Assembly (NCBI GenBank): GCA_000737985.1
Contig: JNVT01000078.1
Span: forward strand, 105,324 to 169,323
Reading direction: 5' to 3'
DNA: 64,000 nt
DNA from: Gammaproteobacteria bacterium MFB021
Lineage (GTDB): Bacteria; Pseudomonadota; Gammaproteobacteria; Pseudomonadales; Halomonadaceae
How positions within the stretch are numbered: position 1 is the first letter of the stretch; every line of letters starts with the position of its first letter. The notes under the pieces are model-generated. The model saw only the letters and a list, made by a program, of their open reading frames with translations. It was not told the origin of the DNA and did no database searches. The translations under genes and the position numbers were made by a program. Shown here one piece after another: positions 32,439-43,804 of the stretch.

Positions 32439-35384
32439 TCATCCTTCCGCCGCGTCGTCCGCCTCGATCCATGCCGCCCATAGCGCCTGCACCCGGGCGC
32501 GCTCGGCCTCGAAATCGGCCGCCGGCACGTCGCTGCCGCTCTTGGCCAGGGCGGCACGATGGCTGGCGTCGCGATAAGCCAGGTAGGCCGCCTGCAGTTC
32601 GCGCACGTCATCCTCGGGCAGGCGCTCGCTCTCTGCCAGCGCATCCAGCAGACGCATGTTGTCGGTGACCTCCAGCAGCGCCGGGGTGGCGCAGGCCCAG
32701 GCCAGCACCGCGTACTGGTTCAGAAACTCGATATCGACCAGCCCGCCGGCATCCTGCTTGAGATTGAAAGTCTCCGTCTCGCCGGCCGCGCTGCCGAGAT
32801 GCTGGCGCATCTTGGCACGCATCTCGGCCACCGCCCGGCGCAGCTCGGCGGGCTCGCGCTCGCGCCCCAGCACCTCGCGGCGCACCGTCTCGAAGGAGGC
32901 TGCCAGCGCCGCGTCCCCGGCTACCGGCCGCGCCCGCACCAGCGCCTGGTGCTCCCAGGTCCAGGCCTCGCGTCGCTGATAGTCGGCGAAGGCGTCGAGC
33001 GAGGAGACCAGCAGCCCGGCATTGCCCGAAGGGCGCAGGCGCATGTCGACCTCGTAGAGCGTGCCACTGGGGGTGGTCGCCGTGAGCAGATGGATGATGC
33101 GCTGGCCGAGCCGAGTGAAGAAAACCACGTTGTCGATCGCCTTGGCGCCATCCGTGGCGCCCTGGGGTGCGGCGTCGTAGAGGAACACCAGATCCAGATC
33201 CGAGCCGTAGCCCAGCTCGATGCCGCCGAGCTTGCCGTAGCCGACGATCAGGAACTCGGCCTTGTCCGCGCCCTCCCGCGGGCGCGGCTCGCCGTAGCGC
33301 GCGGTGAGCGAGCGCCAGGCACGCTGCACTACGCTATCGAGGATCACCTCGGCGATCGCGGTGAGATAGTCGCTAACCTTCATCAGTACCCGCGCCCCGG
33401 CGATGTCCGAGGCGGCGACCCGCAGCACCTGGGTCTGCTTGAACACGCGCAGGGCATCGAGCCAGCTCTCCTCGTCCTCTTCGGGAATCCGCGCCAGGGT
33501 CTGGCGCAGCTCGTCGGCCAGGCGAGCCTTGTCGGCGGGCGAGTAGAGCGTATCCGGCGTCAGCAGCTCGTCGAGCAGGATCGGGTGGCGCGCCAGCTGC
33601 TCGGCGATCCACGGGCTGGCCGCGCACAGCCGAATCAGCCCCGGCAGTACCTGCGGATTCTCGCGCAGCAGCGAGAGATACGCGGTACGCCGCAGCACGC
33701 CTTCGATCAGCGGCAGCACGCGCTCCAGCGCGGTGGTCGGCGTGGCGCTCTCGGCCACCGCCTCCAGCAGCAGCGGCATCACCGCTTCGAGGCGCTCGAA
33801 GCCGATCCGCTGCATCGCCTGCACCCCGCGCGAATCGCGGAACGCCTTGAGCCGGCGCCAGGCATCGGGCAGCGTGAAACCCGCCGTCTCCAGCATCTGC
33901 TGGGCCTGGGACTCGTCCAGCTCGCGCCGCCAGAGCTGGCTCCAGCGCTCGAGCCGGGCCTGATCCGGCATCTCATCGTCGGCGTCCGACTCCTCCTGGG
34001 GGTCGGCCACCACTGCGTCGAAGTGGCCGCGCACCCGCTCGCGGCAGGCATCGAGCGCCGCCCTCAGCGCGGCCCAATCCGCCAGATCCATAGCCATGGC
34101 CAGCGCCGCGCGCGCCTCGCTCTCCTCGGGCAGCTGCTGGGTCTGGCGGTCGTGGCGTGCCTGCAACGCATGTTCCAGATCGCGCAGGAAGACGTAGTCA
34201 TCATGCAGCTCGTCGATCACCGCCGGCGGCAGCAGCTCGAGCTCGACCAGCTGCCGCAATGCCAGACGCAGCGAGGTCACCTGCAGCTCGGTATCGCGGC
34301 CGCCGCGGATCAGTTGGAACGCCTGGACCACGAACTCCACCTCGCGAATACCGCCGCGGCCCAGCTTGATGTTGTCATCGCGTCCCAACCGCTTCACCTC
34401 GCGGTGGATCATCGCCTTCATTTCGCGCAGCGACTCGATCGCTCCAAAATCGAGATACTTGCGATAGATGAACGGCGCCAACGACGCCAGCAGCGCCTGC
34501 CCCGCCTTGCGGTCGCCGGCGACCGGACGCGCCTTGAGCATGGCGTAGCGCTCCCACTCACGCCCCTGATCCTGATAGTAGGCGGTGAGCGCATTGAAGC
34601 TGCCGACCAGCGGCCCGCCGTCGCCCAGCGGGCGCAGACGCATGTCGACCCGGAAAGCGAAACCGTCGGCAGTGATCACGTCGAGCGCGGCGATCAGCTT
34701 CTGCCCCAGCTTGGTGAAGTACTGCTGGTGATCGTAGGCGCGCTCACCGCCCTGGGTGGTGCCCTTCTCGGGAAAGGCGAAGATCAGATCGATGTCCGAT
34801 GAGAGGTTGAGCTCACCGGCGCCGAGCTTACCCATGCCCAGCACCACCAGGCGCTGCGGCGTGCCGTCGGCGCGCGCCTGCGGGCTTCCCCAGCGCCCCG
34901 CGTAGAAGGCTTCGAGCCACGCAAGCGCCTCTTCCAGGCAGGTTTCGGCCAGTTGCGAGACCGCCTGTGCGGTCTGCCACATCGCGGCCCCGGCGAGATC
35001 GCGCCACACGATCGCCAGCATGCGTGTCTGTCTGAACCGGCGCAGCGCGGCGTGCAGCGCATTCTCGTCCGTCGCCACCTCGAGCTGCGTGGCCAGCGCC
35101 TGGGTCAGTGCCGCCGCTGACAGCGGCGCTTCCAGCTCGCCGCTCTCCTGCCACTCGACCAGGCGCTCGGGATGCGCGCAGAGCCCTTCGCGGAAGAACT
35201 CGGAGAGCAGACAGGCACGCACCAGCGTGCGCCGCTGGCTCTCGTCGAGGTCCAGCCAGACCTCGCGACACGCCGCGTCACCGCGGGCATACGCCGCCTC
35301 GAGTGCGCTCAGCACCTCGGCATGGGCGGCGCTCAGCGCCTCCGGAATCGGTAGCGCGGGAAACCAGTCGGCGGGCAGGGACAT
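32439..35384 (-). CDS. glnE: Glutamine synthetase adenylyltransferase/deadenylase
   Basis: 981 residues from MSLPADWFPA. Bifunctional enzyme that adenylylates and deadenylylates glutamine synthetase according to nitrogen status. Two nucleotidyltransferase domains: first GMGKLGAGELNLSSDIDLIF (about 225-245), second GYGKLGGIELGYGSDLDLVF (about 715-735), each followed by helical GlnD/GlnE-type regions (KLGRGGIREVEFVVQ; LKQDAGGLVDIEFLNQY). Length matches the family. Divergent from katG. Confidence 0.97.
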   Translation of the reverse strand: MSLPADWFPALPIPEALSAAHAEVLSALEAAYARGDAACREVWLDLDESQRRTLVRACLLSEFFREGLCAHPERLVEWQESGELEAPLSAAALTQALATQLEVATDENALHAALRRFRQTRMLAIVWRDLAGAAMWQTAQAVSQLAETCLEEALAWLEAFYAGRWGSPQARADGTPQRLVVLGMGKLGAGELNLSSDIDLIFAFPEKGTTQGGERAYDHQQYFTKLGQKLIAALDVITADGFAFRVDMRLRPLGDGGPLVGSFNALTAYYQDQGREWERYAMLKARPVAGDRKAGQALLASLAPFIYRKYLDFGAIESLREMKAMIHREVKRLGRDDNIKLGRGGIREVEFVVQAFQLIRGGRDTELQVTSLRLALRQLVELELLPPAVIDELHDDYVFLRDLEHALQARHDRQTQQLPEESEARAALAMAMDLADWAALRAALDACRERVRGHFDAVVADPQEESDADDEMPDQARLERWSQLWRRELDESQAQQMLETAGFTLPDAWRRLKAFRDSRGVQAMQRIGFERLEAVMPLLLEAVAESATPTTALERVLPLIEGVLRRTAYLSLLRENPQVLPGLIRLCAASPWIAEQLARHPILLDELLTPDTLYSPADKARLADELRQTLARIPEEDEESWLDALRVFKQTQVLRVAASDIAGARVLMKVSDYLTAIAEVILDSVVQRAWRSLTARYGEPRPREGADKAEFLIVGYGKLGGIELGYGSDLDLVFLYDAAPQGATDGAKAIDNVVFFTRLGQRIIHLLTATTPSGTLYEVDMRLRPSGNAGLLVSSLDAFADYQRREAWTWEHQALVRARPVAGDAALAASFETVRREVLGREREPAELRRAVAEMRAKMRQHLGSAAGETETFNLKQDAGGLVDIEFLNQYAVLAWACATPALLEVTDNMRLLDALAESERLPEDDVRELQAAYLAYRDASHRAALAKSGSDVPAADFEAERARVQALWAAWIEADDAAEG

Positions 35385-35531
35385 GAAGACACTCCGATGA
35401 AAAGCGGGCTCGCCCAGCATAACCGCAGCCGGCGCCCAGCCCAATCGGGGACGCGCCGGCTCCTTGCCATAGGCAAATATTATCGACACCGTTTCAGTAT
35501 TTAATTTCTGTTATCGAATGGCGCATCGTAA

Positions 35532-37842
<2,311 letters not shown>

Positions 37843-37873
37843 CGCGACCGTAGCGTCTGCCCCGCTAGACAAC

Positions 37874-37901
37874 GCCGCCGGAGCGACTCCGGCGGCTTTT
37901 T
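37874..37901 (+). terminator. Terminator after katG
   Basis: 10-bp stem GCCGCCGGAG/CTCCGGCGGC, loop CGA, then TTTTTG. Confidence 0.88.
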
Positions 37902-37902
37902 G

Positions 37903-38050
37903 ATGCCCGCCATCCCTGGCGGGCACCCTTCAGGCCGTCGCTACGCGACGTTAAAAACCGCTCCCGGCGGTTTTGATATGCCCGCCATCCCTGGCGGGCA
38001 CCCTTCGGGCCGTCGCTACGCGACGTTAAAAACCGCTCCCGGCGGGTTCT
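37903..38050 (+). repeat. 75-bp tandem duplication with three hairpins per unit
   Basis: Copy 1 37903-37977, copy 2 37978-38050, differing at one base over the first 68 or so. Each holds GCCCGCC-ATCCCT-GGCGGGC, CGTCGC-TAC-GCGACG and AAACCGC/GCGGTTT-like stems. Intergenic between katG and the GlxA-type gene. A one-mismatch echo of CTGGCGGGCACCCTTCAG occurs at 22783-22800. Confidence 0.9.
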
Positions 38051-38213
38051 TTGTCTCTCAATCGCCCCAGGCGGCTACGCACCGAGTCATCGCCTCGGGG
38101 TCGGTGACAATAGCGAATGTCGCTTACCTCGAGTGTCGCTTTCGGTGGGCCGACAGTCATTGCCGACATAGAGGCAACGAGGGAGACTGGCCACTCACCG
38201 CCGGGAGCCGTCG

Positions 38214-39197
38214 ATGACCCATACGCTCGATCTGTTCGTCTACCCCGACTGCCAGCTGCTGGATGCCAGTGGCCCATGGCAGGTCTTCGCCAGTGCCAAC
38301 GAAGCCGCCGGCGAGCCCCGCTATCGGCTGCGCCTGCTCGCCGCCGAGCCCGGGCCCGTGGTCACCAACGGCGGCATGACGCTGGTCGCGACCCACGCCC
38401 TCGACGCCACGCCGGCCGGCGACACCCTGTTGATCGCCGGTGGCCACGGCGTGCATCGACTGAGCCCCGCCACGCTGGATACGCTGGCCGCCCGCGCCGC
38501 GCGCACGCCAAGGGTCGGCTCGATCTGCACCGGCGCCTTCGCCCTGGCCCGGGCGGGCCTGCTCGACGGGCGCCAGGCCACCACCCACTGGCGCCACGCC
38601 GCGCGTCTGGCTGCCGAGTTCCCGGCCATCCAGGTGCGCGCCGAAGCGCTCTATCTGTGCAGCGGCGGTATCTACACCAGTGCCGGCATCACCGCGGGGA
38701 TCGACCTGGCCCTCGCCCTGGTCGCCGCCGATCAGGGCGAGGCACTGGCCGGCCAGGTGGCGCGAGAGCTGGTGATGTTCCTGCACCGGCCCGGCGATCA
38801 GGCCCAGTTCAGCGAAGGCCTGCGCTGCCAGCTCGGCAGCCACGGGCGCCTGCGCCAGGTGGTCGATGCGGTGATCGGCGACCCGCTGGCAGCGTGGGAT
38901 ACCGAAACGCTGGCCGCGCGCATGGCGGTGACTCCGCGCCACTTCCAGCGCCTTTTTCGGCGCCAGCTAGGGATGACCCCGGGCGACTTCCTCACCCGCC
39001 TGCGGCTGGAGCAGGCGCGGCGCCTGCTGGCCGAGAGCGCGGCACCGCTGCCGCGTATCGCCGAACACTGCCGGCTGGGCGGCAGCGAGCAGCTCAGGCG
39101 GCTGTTCCAGCGCCACTACGGCCTGCCGCCGAGCCTCTACCGCACCCGCTTCGGTCCCAGCGAGCGCAGTACTTCTCATGCAGTGTCTAGAAGCTGA
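38214..39197 (+). CDS. GlxA-type transcriptional regulator (DJ-1/PfpI + AraC)
   Basis: 327 residues. N-terminal DJ-1/PfpI amidotransferase-like domain (1-180; YPDCQLLDASGPWQVF, nucleophile-elbow region GSICTGAFALARAGLLDG, TTHWRHA) and C-terminal AraC double helix-turn-helix (about 225-315; LAARMAVTPRHFQRLFRRQL, IAEHCRLGGSEQLRRLFQRHYG). Such proteins sense small nitrogen compounds or metabolites; ligand unknown. Its end overlaps the convergent porin gene by 11 bases. Confidence 0.9.
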   Translation: MTHTLDLFVYPDCQLLDASGPWQVFASANEAAGEPRYRLRLLAAEPGPVVTNGGMTLVATHALDATPAGDTLLIAGGHGVHRLSPATLDTLAARAARTPRVGSICTGAFALARAGLLDGRQATTHWRHAARLAAEFPAIQVRAEALYLCSGGIYTSAGITAGIDLALALVAADQGEALAGQVARELVMFLHRPGDQAQFSEGLRCQLGSHGRLRQVVDAVIGDPLAAWDTETLAARMAVTPRHFQRLFRRQLGMTPGDFLTRLRLEQARRLLAESAAPLPRIAEHCRLGGSEQLRRLFQRHYGLPPSLYRTRFGPSERSTSHAVSRS

Positions 39198-40581
39198 CCT
39201 GAACCGTGGTCCCTAACACCCACGCATTGTCGACCGAATCCACCGCCGACGGGTTGGCCACGTACTGCAGGTTGGGGCGTAGCGTCAGGTAAGGCGTCAG
39301 GTTGACGCTGTAGTAGAGCTCGGCGTCGTACTCGTGGCCCTGGCGCGGCAGCGGCGTAAGCGAGCCGGCAGGGGTCGCGTTGTAGTAGTCGATGTAGTCG
39401 TTGACGTCGTCGTTGACGTGCAGGTAGGCCAGCCCGATACCGGCATCGTCCTGCGGGCGGGCGTCGAACGGCCCCTGGTAGGTCGCACCGATCGAGACGT
39501 AGCGGTCGATCCCCGCGGTGTCGCCGTGGTTGGTGTTACCCATGCTGAACAGCGTCAGACCGCGCTTGGCGTCGCCGCCATGGGTCGTCACCCGCTGCTG
39601 GATCACATAGTAGAGCCCGGTGTTGGTGTCGCTGGTGCGTGTCGCGGGGCCATCACCATAGGCGCGATTGTCGACGTCGTGGGTGTAGAAGCCGAGCTTG
39701 TAGGTACCGGCCATGCCGCCGATCGTGGGCGTATAGCCCAGTTCGATGGGATACATCGTGCCCTGGGTGCCGCTGTGGTGCAGGTCCAGGCCGTGGTCGT
39801 TGTCGAGGTTGCTGTCGTTGAGATTGAACACACCGGCCTGGACGTACCAGTCGGCGGCGAGATTGGCACGGACCACCGCTGCCCACTGCGAGATCGGCCA
39901 GTTGTAGATGTCATTGCCCCAGTTGCCCGGCTGGGCGCCACCGAAGGCCAGATTCTGGAAATGGCTGTCGATGGTGGCGAAATCATCGCCGAAGGGGATA
40001 CGCCCCAGCTTGATCGACAGCGCATCGTCGAAGAAGCGCTGGCGATACCAGAACTGGGTCAGGCGTGTGACCGGACCCCGGCCCTGGACCTCCTGCACGC
40101 TGGAGCCACCCACCGTGGCACCGGGGTCGCTCAGGCGGTCGTTGGCACTATGGCCGTTGCGGTCGGTGAGGGTCACCTGGAACTCGGCATCGGGAATGCC
40201 CAGCAGGCGCTCGAGATCGAGATTGGCGCCCAGCGCGAACTGGTCGGCGTACTTGGTCACGTGGCTGTCACGGTAGCCGCCATCGAGAATGGTCGCCGCC
40301 TCGCCGACATAGTCGAAGTCGAAGCTGACCCCGGCCGCTTCCAGCGCCGTGCGCTGACCGCCCCAGTCGCCGAACATATGTGGCGAGTCCGCGGCAAAAG
40401 CCGAGTAGGCCTGGGCCGCCGGCGCGCCCGCCACCAGCGCCAGTGCCGCCAGCGGTAGCCGCCAGCACCGCCCACGAGCCGGCTGACGCTCTCCGGCGCG
40501 CGGTAACCTCACCGCTGCGCCCTCTGCTTTGCCTGTGGTGCCATCCGCTGCCTCGTCCATGCCTTGCCCTGTCTGGTCCAT
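39187..40581 (-). CDS. oprB: OprB-family carbohydrate porin
   Basis: 464 residues. The long n-region (about 40 residues) precedes a signal-type hydrophobic segment LPLAALALVAGAPAAQA; a later start is possible though no Met precedes the hydrophobic core closely. Mature protein starts with the OprB signature SPHMFGDWGGQRTALEAAGVSFDFDY, many amphipathic beta strands, and a C-terminal Phe (GTTVQVSF) as for outer-membrane barrels. Sugar-selective diffusion through the outer membrane; could pair with an ABC importer such as frcBCA, though it is 20 kb distant. Confidence 0.88.
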   Translation of the reverse strand: MDQTGQGMDEAADGTTGKAEGAAVRLPRAGERQPARGRCWRLPLAALALVAGAPAAQAYSAFAADSPHMFGDWGGQRTALEAAGVSFDFDYVGEAATILDGGYRDSHVTKYADQFALGANLDLERLLGIPDAEFQVTLTDRNGHSANDRLSDPGATVGGSSVQEVQGRGPVTRLTQFWYRQRFFDDALSIKLGRIPFGDDFATIDSHFQNLAFGGAQPGNWGNDIYNWPISQWAAVVRANLAADWYVQAGVFNLNDSNLDNDHGLDLHHSGTQGTMYPIELGYTPTIGGMAGTYKLGFYTHDVDNRAYGDGPATRTSDTNTGLYYVIQQRVTTHGGDAKRGLTLFSMGNTNHGDTAGIDRYVSIGATYQGPFDARPQDDAGIGLAYLHVNDDVNDYIDYYNATPAGSLTPLPRQGHEYDAELYYSVNLTPYLTLRPNLQYVANPSAVDSVDNAWVLGTTVQVSF

Positions 40582-40612
40582 GATCCGCCCTGCCGTTGAT
40601 TAGCGTGTTATC

Positions 40613-40627
40613 GATAAGCGCTTTATC
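40613..40627. promoter_or_regulatory. Near-palindrome upstream of oprB
   Basis: GATAAGCGCTTTATC reads nearly the same on both strands and sits 32 bases upstream of the oprB start in an AT-rich patch (GTTATCGATAAG...). Looks like a repressor operator; binding protein unknown. Confidence 0.35.
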
Positions 40628-40794
40628 ATAGTCCGAGGAATAGGCAACGGAAATACCCTTGTCGTCTAATATTCTCGTAGGAATGGCTACACCAATGGGG
40701 ACCGGGCCCAGGGGTCGTTTTGGGTGGCATGGCGGTCATTGTCGACCCCACTCGGGCAGCGGACACTGATAGCCTGGACCTTCAGGAGCCGCCC

Positions 40795-42006
40795 ATGCGC
40801 CCCACCGCCCTCGCCACCCGATCCGCGCGTCATCCGCGCCTGCCGCCCACGGTGTGGGGGTTGACCCTGTGCCAGGCACTGCTGATCAGCGGCAACGTGC
40901 TGCTGATCGCCACCTCGCCGCTGATCGGGGCGCGTCTGGCGCCCAGCGCCAACTGGAGCACGCTGCCGGTGGCGCTGCAGCTGCTCGGGCTGACCGCCGC
41001 CACCCTGCCCGCCGGCTGGCTGACCGCACGCCTGGGGCGCAAGCGCACCTTCGTGCTGGGCAATCTGGTCGGGCTGGTGGGCATCGCCGCCTGTCTGATG
41101 GCGCTGGTGCAGGCGCACTTCGGCCTGTTCAATCTGGGCACCTTTGCCATCGGCATGAGTATCGGCGTCGGCATGCTCTACCGCTTCGCGGCCCTCGAGG
41201 CGGCACCCGAGCCGCTGCGCGACAGCGCGCTGAGCTGGGTCATGGCAGGAGGCGTGGTGGCGGCGATGGCCGGGCCCTGGCTGGCCGAGCACCTGCGGGA
41301 CGCCCTGGCAACGCCCTTCCTGGGCAGTTTTCTCGGTCTCGGGGGGCTCTATCTCGCGGCATTGGGGCTGCGGGCGACGCTGCGCTTCGCGCCGGTGACG
41401 CCGCGGTCCACGCCGCTGCCAGCGCCACGTGCGCTGGGCCAGCTGCTGCGCCAGCCGCTGCTGCCGGCGGCGATCGCCTGCGCCGCCCTGGGCTATGCGG
41501 TAATGAACCTGGCGATGACCGCGACGCCGCTGGCGATGAGCCACGCCGGGCACGATTTCGGCGCCGTCGCTGGGGTCATCCAGTGGCATATGCTGGCGAT
41601 GTTCGCGCCCTCCTTCATCACCGGACGCCTGACCCGGCGCCTGGGCCATGCGCGCATGATCGCCATCGGTGCGCTGTGCCTGCTGGCCAGCCTGCTGTGC
41701 GCCTGGCTGACGCCGGCGGTGTGGGCCTTCGCCCTCGGCCTGGGGCTGCTGGGGCTGGGCTGGAACTTCACCTTCCTGCCCGCCAGCGCCTGGCTCACCA
41801 CCCTCTATCGCAGCGGTGAAGCGCCGCGGGTCCAGGCCATCAACGACTGCGCGGTGTTCGCCCTGACCAGCCTCTCGGCCCTGGCCGCCGGCCCGCTGAA
41901 CGCCTGGCTCGGCTGGCAGCAGCTCAACCTCTGGCTGCTGCCGGCGGTGGCGCTGCTGCTGGTGATCGCCCTGCGTGCGGCGCGGGCGACCCGCCACGGC
42001 TCATGA
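40795..42006 (+). CDS. MFS transporter
   Basis: 403 residues from ATG 40795 (CAGGAGCCGCCC). Twelve predicted helices; MFS motif A between helices 2 and 3 as GWLTARLGRKRTFVLGN and a repeat between 8 and 9 as GRLTRRLGHARMIAIG. Resembles the drug/efflux MFS class; substrate not evident. Overlaps the convergent SSS gene by six bases. Confidence 0.88.
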   Translation: MRPTALATRSARHPRLPPTVWGLTLCQALLISGNVLLIATSPLIGARLAPSANWSTLPVALQLLGLTAATLPAGWLTARLGRKRTFVLGNLVGLVGIAACLMALVQAHFGLFNLGTFAIGMSIGVGMLYRFAALEAAPEPLRDSALSWVMAGGVVAAMAGPWLAEHLRDALATPFLGSFLGLGGLYLAALGLRATLRFAPVTPRSTPLPAPRALGQLLRQPLLPAAIACAALGYAVMNLAMTATPLAMSHAGHDFGAVAGVIQWHMLAMFAPSFITGRLTRRLGHARMIAIGALCLLASLLCAWLTPAVWAFALGLGLLGLGWNFTFLPASAWLTTLYRSGEAPRVQAINDCAVFALTSLSALAAGPLNAWLGWQQLNLWLLPAVALLLVIALRAARATRHGS

Positions 42007-43473
42007 GCGCGTACCACTCGCCGCGGTCAGGAACGCCTCGGCGCGCTCACTCGGTGCGCGGCCGCAAAGGCTCACCCCGACGAACAGCGCACTCGCCAGC
42101 GGCAGTGCCCAGATCCCCGGTGGCAGCCCCAGCGGCTTGGCCCCGCTGAGGTAAAGCGCGATCACCGCCAGGCCGCCGACCAGGATGCTGGCCAGCGCCC
42201 CGGCAGCGGTACCGCGGCGCCAGTAGAAGGCACCGATGATCGCCGGCACGATCACCACCAGCCCGGTGGAAGCCGCCACCGACAGCACCGCGATCAGGCT
42301 CAGCTGCAGCTCGGCGAAGAGAAACGCCAGCACTGCGATGAGCGGCAGCACCCACTTGCCGACCCGCAGCTGGCGCGCCTCGCTGGCGCCCTCGGCGAGG
42401 TTGGCATAGACATCCCGCGAGAGCATCGAGGAGAGCGTCAGCATGATCGAATCGATGGTCGACACCGCCGCCGCCAGAATGCCCACCATTACTACCACTC
42501 CGAGCAGCGGCGGCACATGGGTGGAAGCCAGCAGCGTCGGCGTGGCCAGATCCGACTGGCTCAGGTCAGGGAAGGCGACCAGCGCGGAGAAGCCCCACAG
42601 CACCGAGACCAGGGTGTAAATGAAGCCGAACACCAGAAAGCCGATCAGCATCTGGCGCATCGACTTGAGCGACGCGGGCATGAACAACCGCTGGCTCACC
42701 TGCGGGTTGGAGAGGCTGAAGAAGAACCACGGAATGGTCAGTCCGAGGAAGGTGGTCAGACTGAACAGCCCCGGGCCCGGCACCGTCAGCGCCGCCGGAT
42801 GCTCGGTCGCCAGAGTGTCGAACAGTGCCCCGAAGCCGCCCAGCGAGTGCACCACCAGCAGCGCCACCAGGGTGGAGGCGACGATCATGAACAGCGCCTG
42901 CAGCGAGTCGGTCCACATGACCGAACGAATGCCGGCGATGTAGGAGAAAAGAATCGCCAGCAGCGTCGCCACCACCACGCCGGTGGTGAACGGGATCGCC
43001 CCGCCGCTGATGCCCGCCAGCAGATAGCCGACGCCGGCGAGCTGCACCGCGGCGTAGGGGATCAGGAACAGGCAGCTGGTCACCGCGGTGACCACGGCGA
43101 CCCGGCGGTCGGCATAGCGATGGCCGAGCATCTCGCTGGGGGTGACATAGCCGAAGCGCTTGCCCACCGCCCAGAAGCGCGGGCCGAAGATCGCCACCAA
43201 TGAGACCCCGGCGAAGTAGACGATCTCGAAGCCGAAGGCACCCACCCCGCCGGCGTAGGTCAGCCCCGCCAGCCCCACCATCATGAACGCGCTGTAGGTG
43301 GTGGCGCTGTAGCTGAGCGCCGAGACGAAGCCGTTCATGCGGCGATTGCCGAGGAAGTAGCCGCTCATGTCGACGCCGCTGCCATTGGTGGCGGCGCTGC
43401 GCGACAGCCAGGCGATCGCCAGCCCCGCGATCAGATAGACCGCCACCGCCGTCCAGATCAGTTGCAGACTCAT
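42001..43473 (-). CDS. Sodium:solute symporter (SSS family)
   Basis: 490 residues from ATG 43473 (GGAGGCGTGAGC). Thirteen or so helices. SSS signatures: GYFLGNRRMNGFVSALSYSATTYSAFM in helix 1-2 region, SEMLGHRYADRRVA, YIAGIRSVMWTDSLQALFM, LSNPQVSQRLF and AAAVSTIDSIMLTLSSMLSRD (sodium-site helix 8). Substrate not fixed; pantothenate/proline-like members are closest in feel. Two bases separate it from the small membrane protein upstream, a pairing known for several SSS transporters. Confidence 0.9.
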   Translation of the reverse strand: MSLQLIWTAVAVYLIAGLAIAWLSRSAATNGSGVDMSGYFLGNRRMNGFVSALSYSATTYSAFMMVGLAGLTYAGGVGAFGFEIVYFAGVSLVAIFGPRFWAVGKRFGYVTPSEMLGHRYADRRVAVVTAVTSCLFLIPYAAVQLAGVGYLLAGISGGAIPFTTGVVVATLLAILFSYIAGIRSVMWTDSLQALFMIVASTLVALLVVHSLGGFGALFDTLATEHPAALTVPGPGLFSLTTFLGLTIPWFFFSLSNPQVSQRLFMPASLKSMRQMLIGFLVFGFIYTLVSVLWGFSALVAFPDLSQSDLATPTLLASTHVPPLLGVVVMVGILAAAVSTIDSIMLTLSSMLSRDVYANLAEGASEARQLRVGKWVLPLIAVLAFLFAELQLSLIAVLSVAASTGLVVIVPAIIGAFYWRRGTAAGALASILVGGLAVIALYLSGAKPLGLPPGIWALPLASALFVGVSLCGRAPSERAEAFLTAASGTRS

Positions 43474-43475
43474 GC

Positions 43476-43664
43476 TCACGCCTCCGGGCCGTCACGAAAG
43501 TCGCGGGTCATCATCACGTTGCAAACGATCACCGCCACGCCCACCAGGGCCCAGAAGAGAAAGCTGCCGTACCACGCCCGCACCCCGCCAAGCGGCCCAT
43601 AGGGCACCACGTAGCAGGCCAGCACCAGCCCCCAGACCACCCATTTCCAGCCCCGTGTACGCAT
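43476..43664 (-). CDS. Small two-helix membrane protein, probable SSS partner
   Basis: 62 residues: helix 1 WVVWGLVLACYVVPYGP, helix 2 FLFWALVGVAVIVCNVMM, charged tail TRDFRDGPEA. Upstream of and nearly touching the SSS gene, comparable to YhdT before PanF, though I cannot assign the same family. Probably assists stability or activity of the symporter. Confidence 0.7.
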   Translation of the reverse strand: MRTRGWKWVVWGLVLACYVVPYGPLGGVRAWYGSFLFWALVGVAVIVCNVMMTRDFRDGPEA

Positions 43665-43804
43665 CGCGCCCCCTCGTTGTCATTGGTTATGTCGCGTCAA
43701 TCACGCGTGATATTACTCGGAAACCCCGGCCCCGAGTGCGCTACCCTTGGCGACAGCTTTCGATGTGCCGCCGATGTGCCGCACCTGCCCCAAGGAGACA
43801 CCGC

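Noticed and set aside
35469..35483. Possible OxyR half-site ATAG-N7-TTAT upstream of katG
   Set aside because: Only one half-motif fits and the adjacent half is degenerate; not enough to call.
37900..38217. Open frame encoding a 25-residue repeat
   Set aside because: Arises from the 75-bp tandem duplication read in one frame; hairpins and no RBS indicate non-coding DNA.
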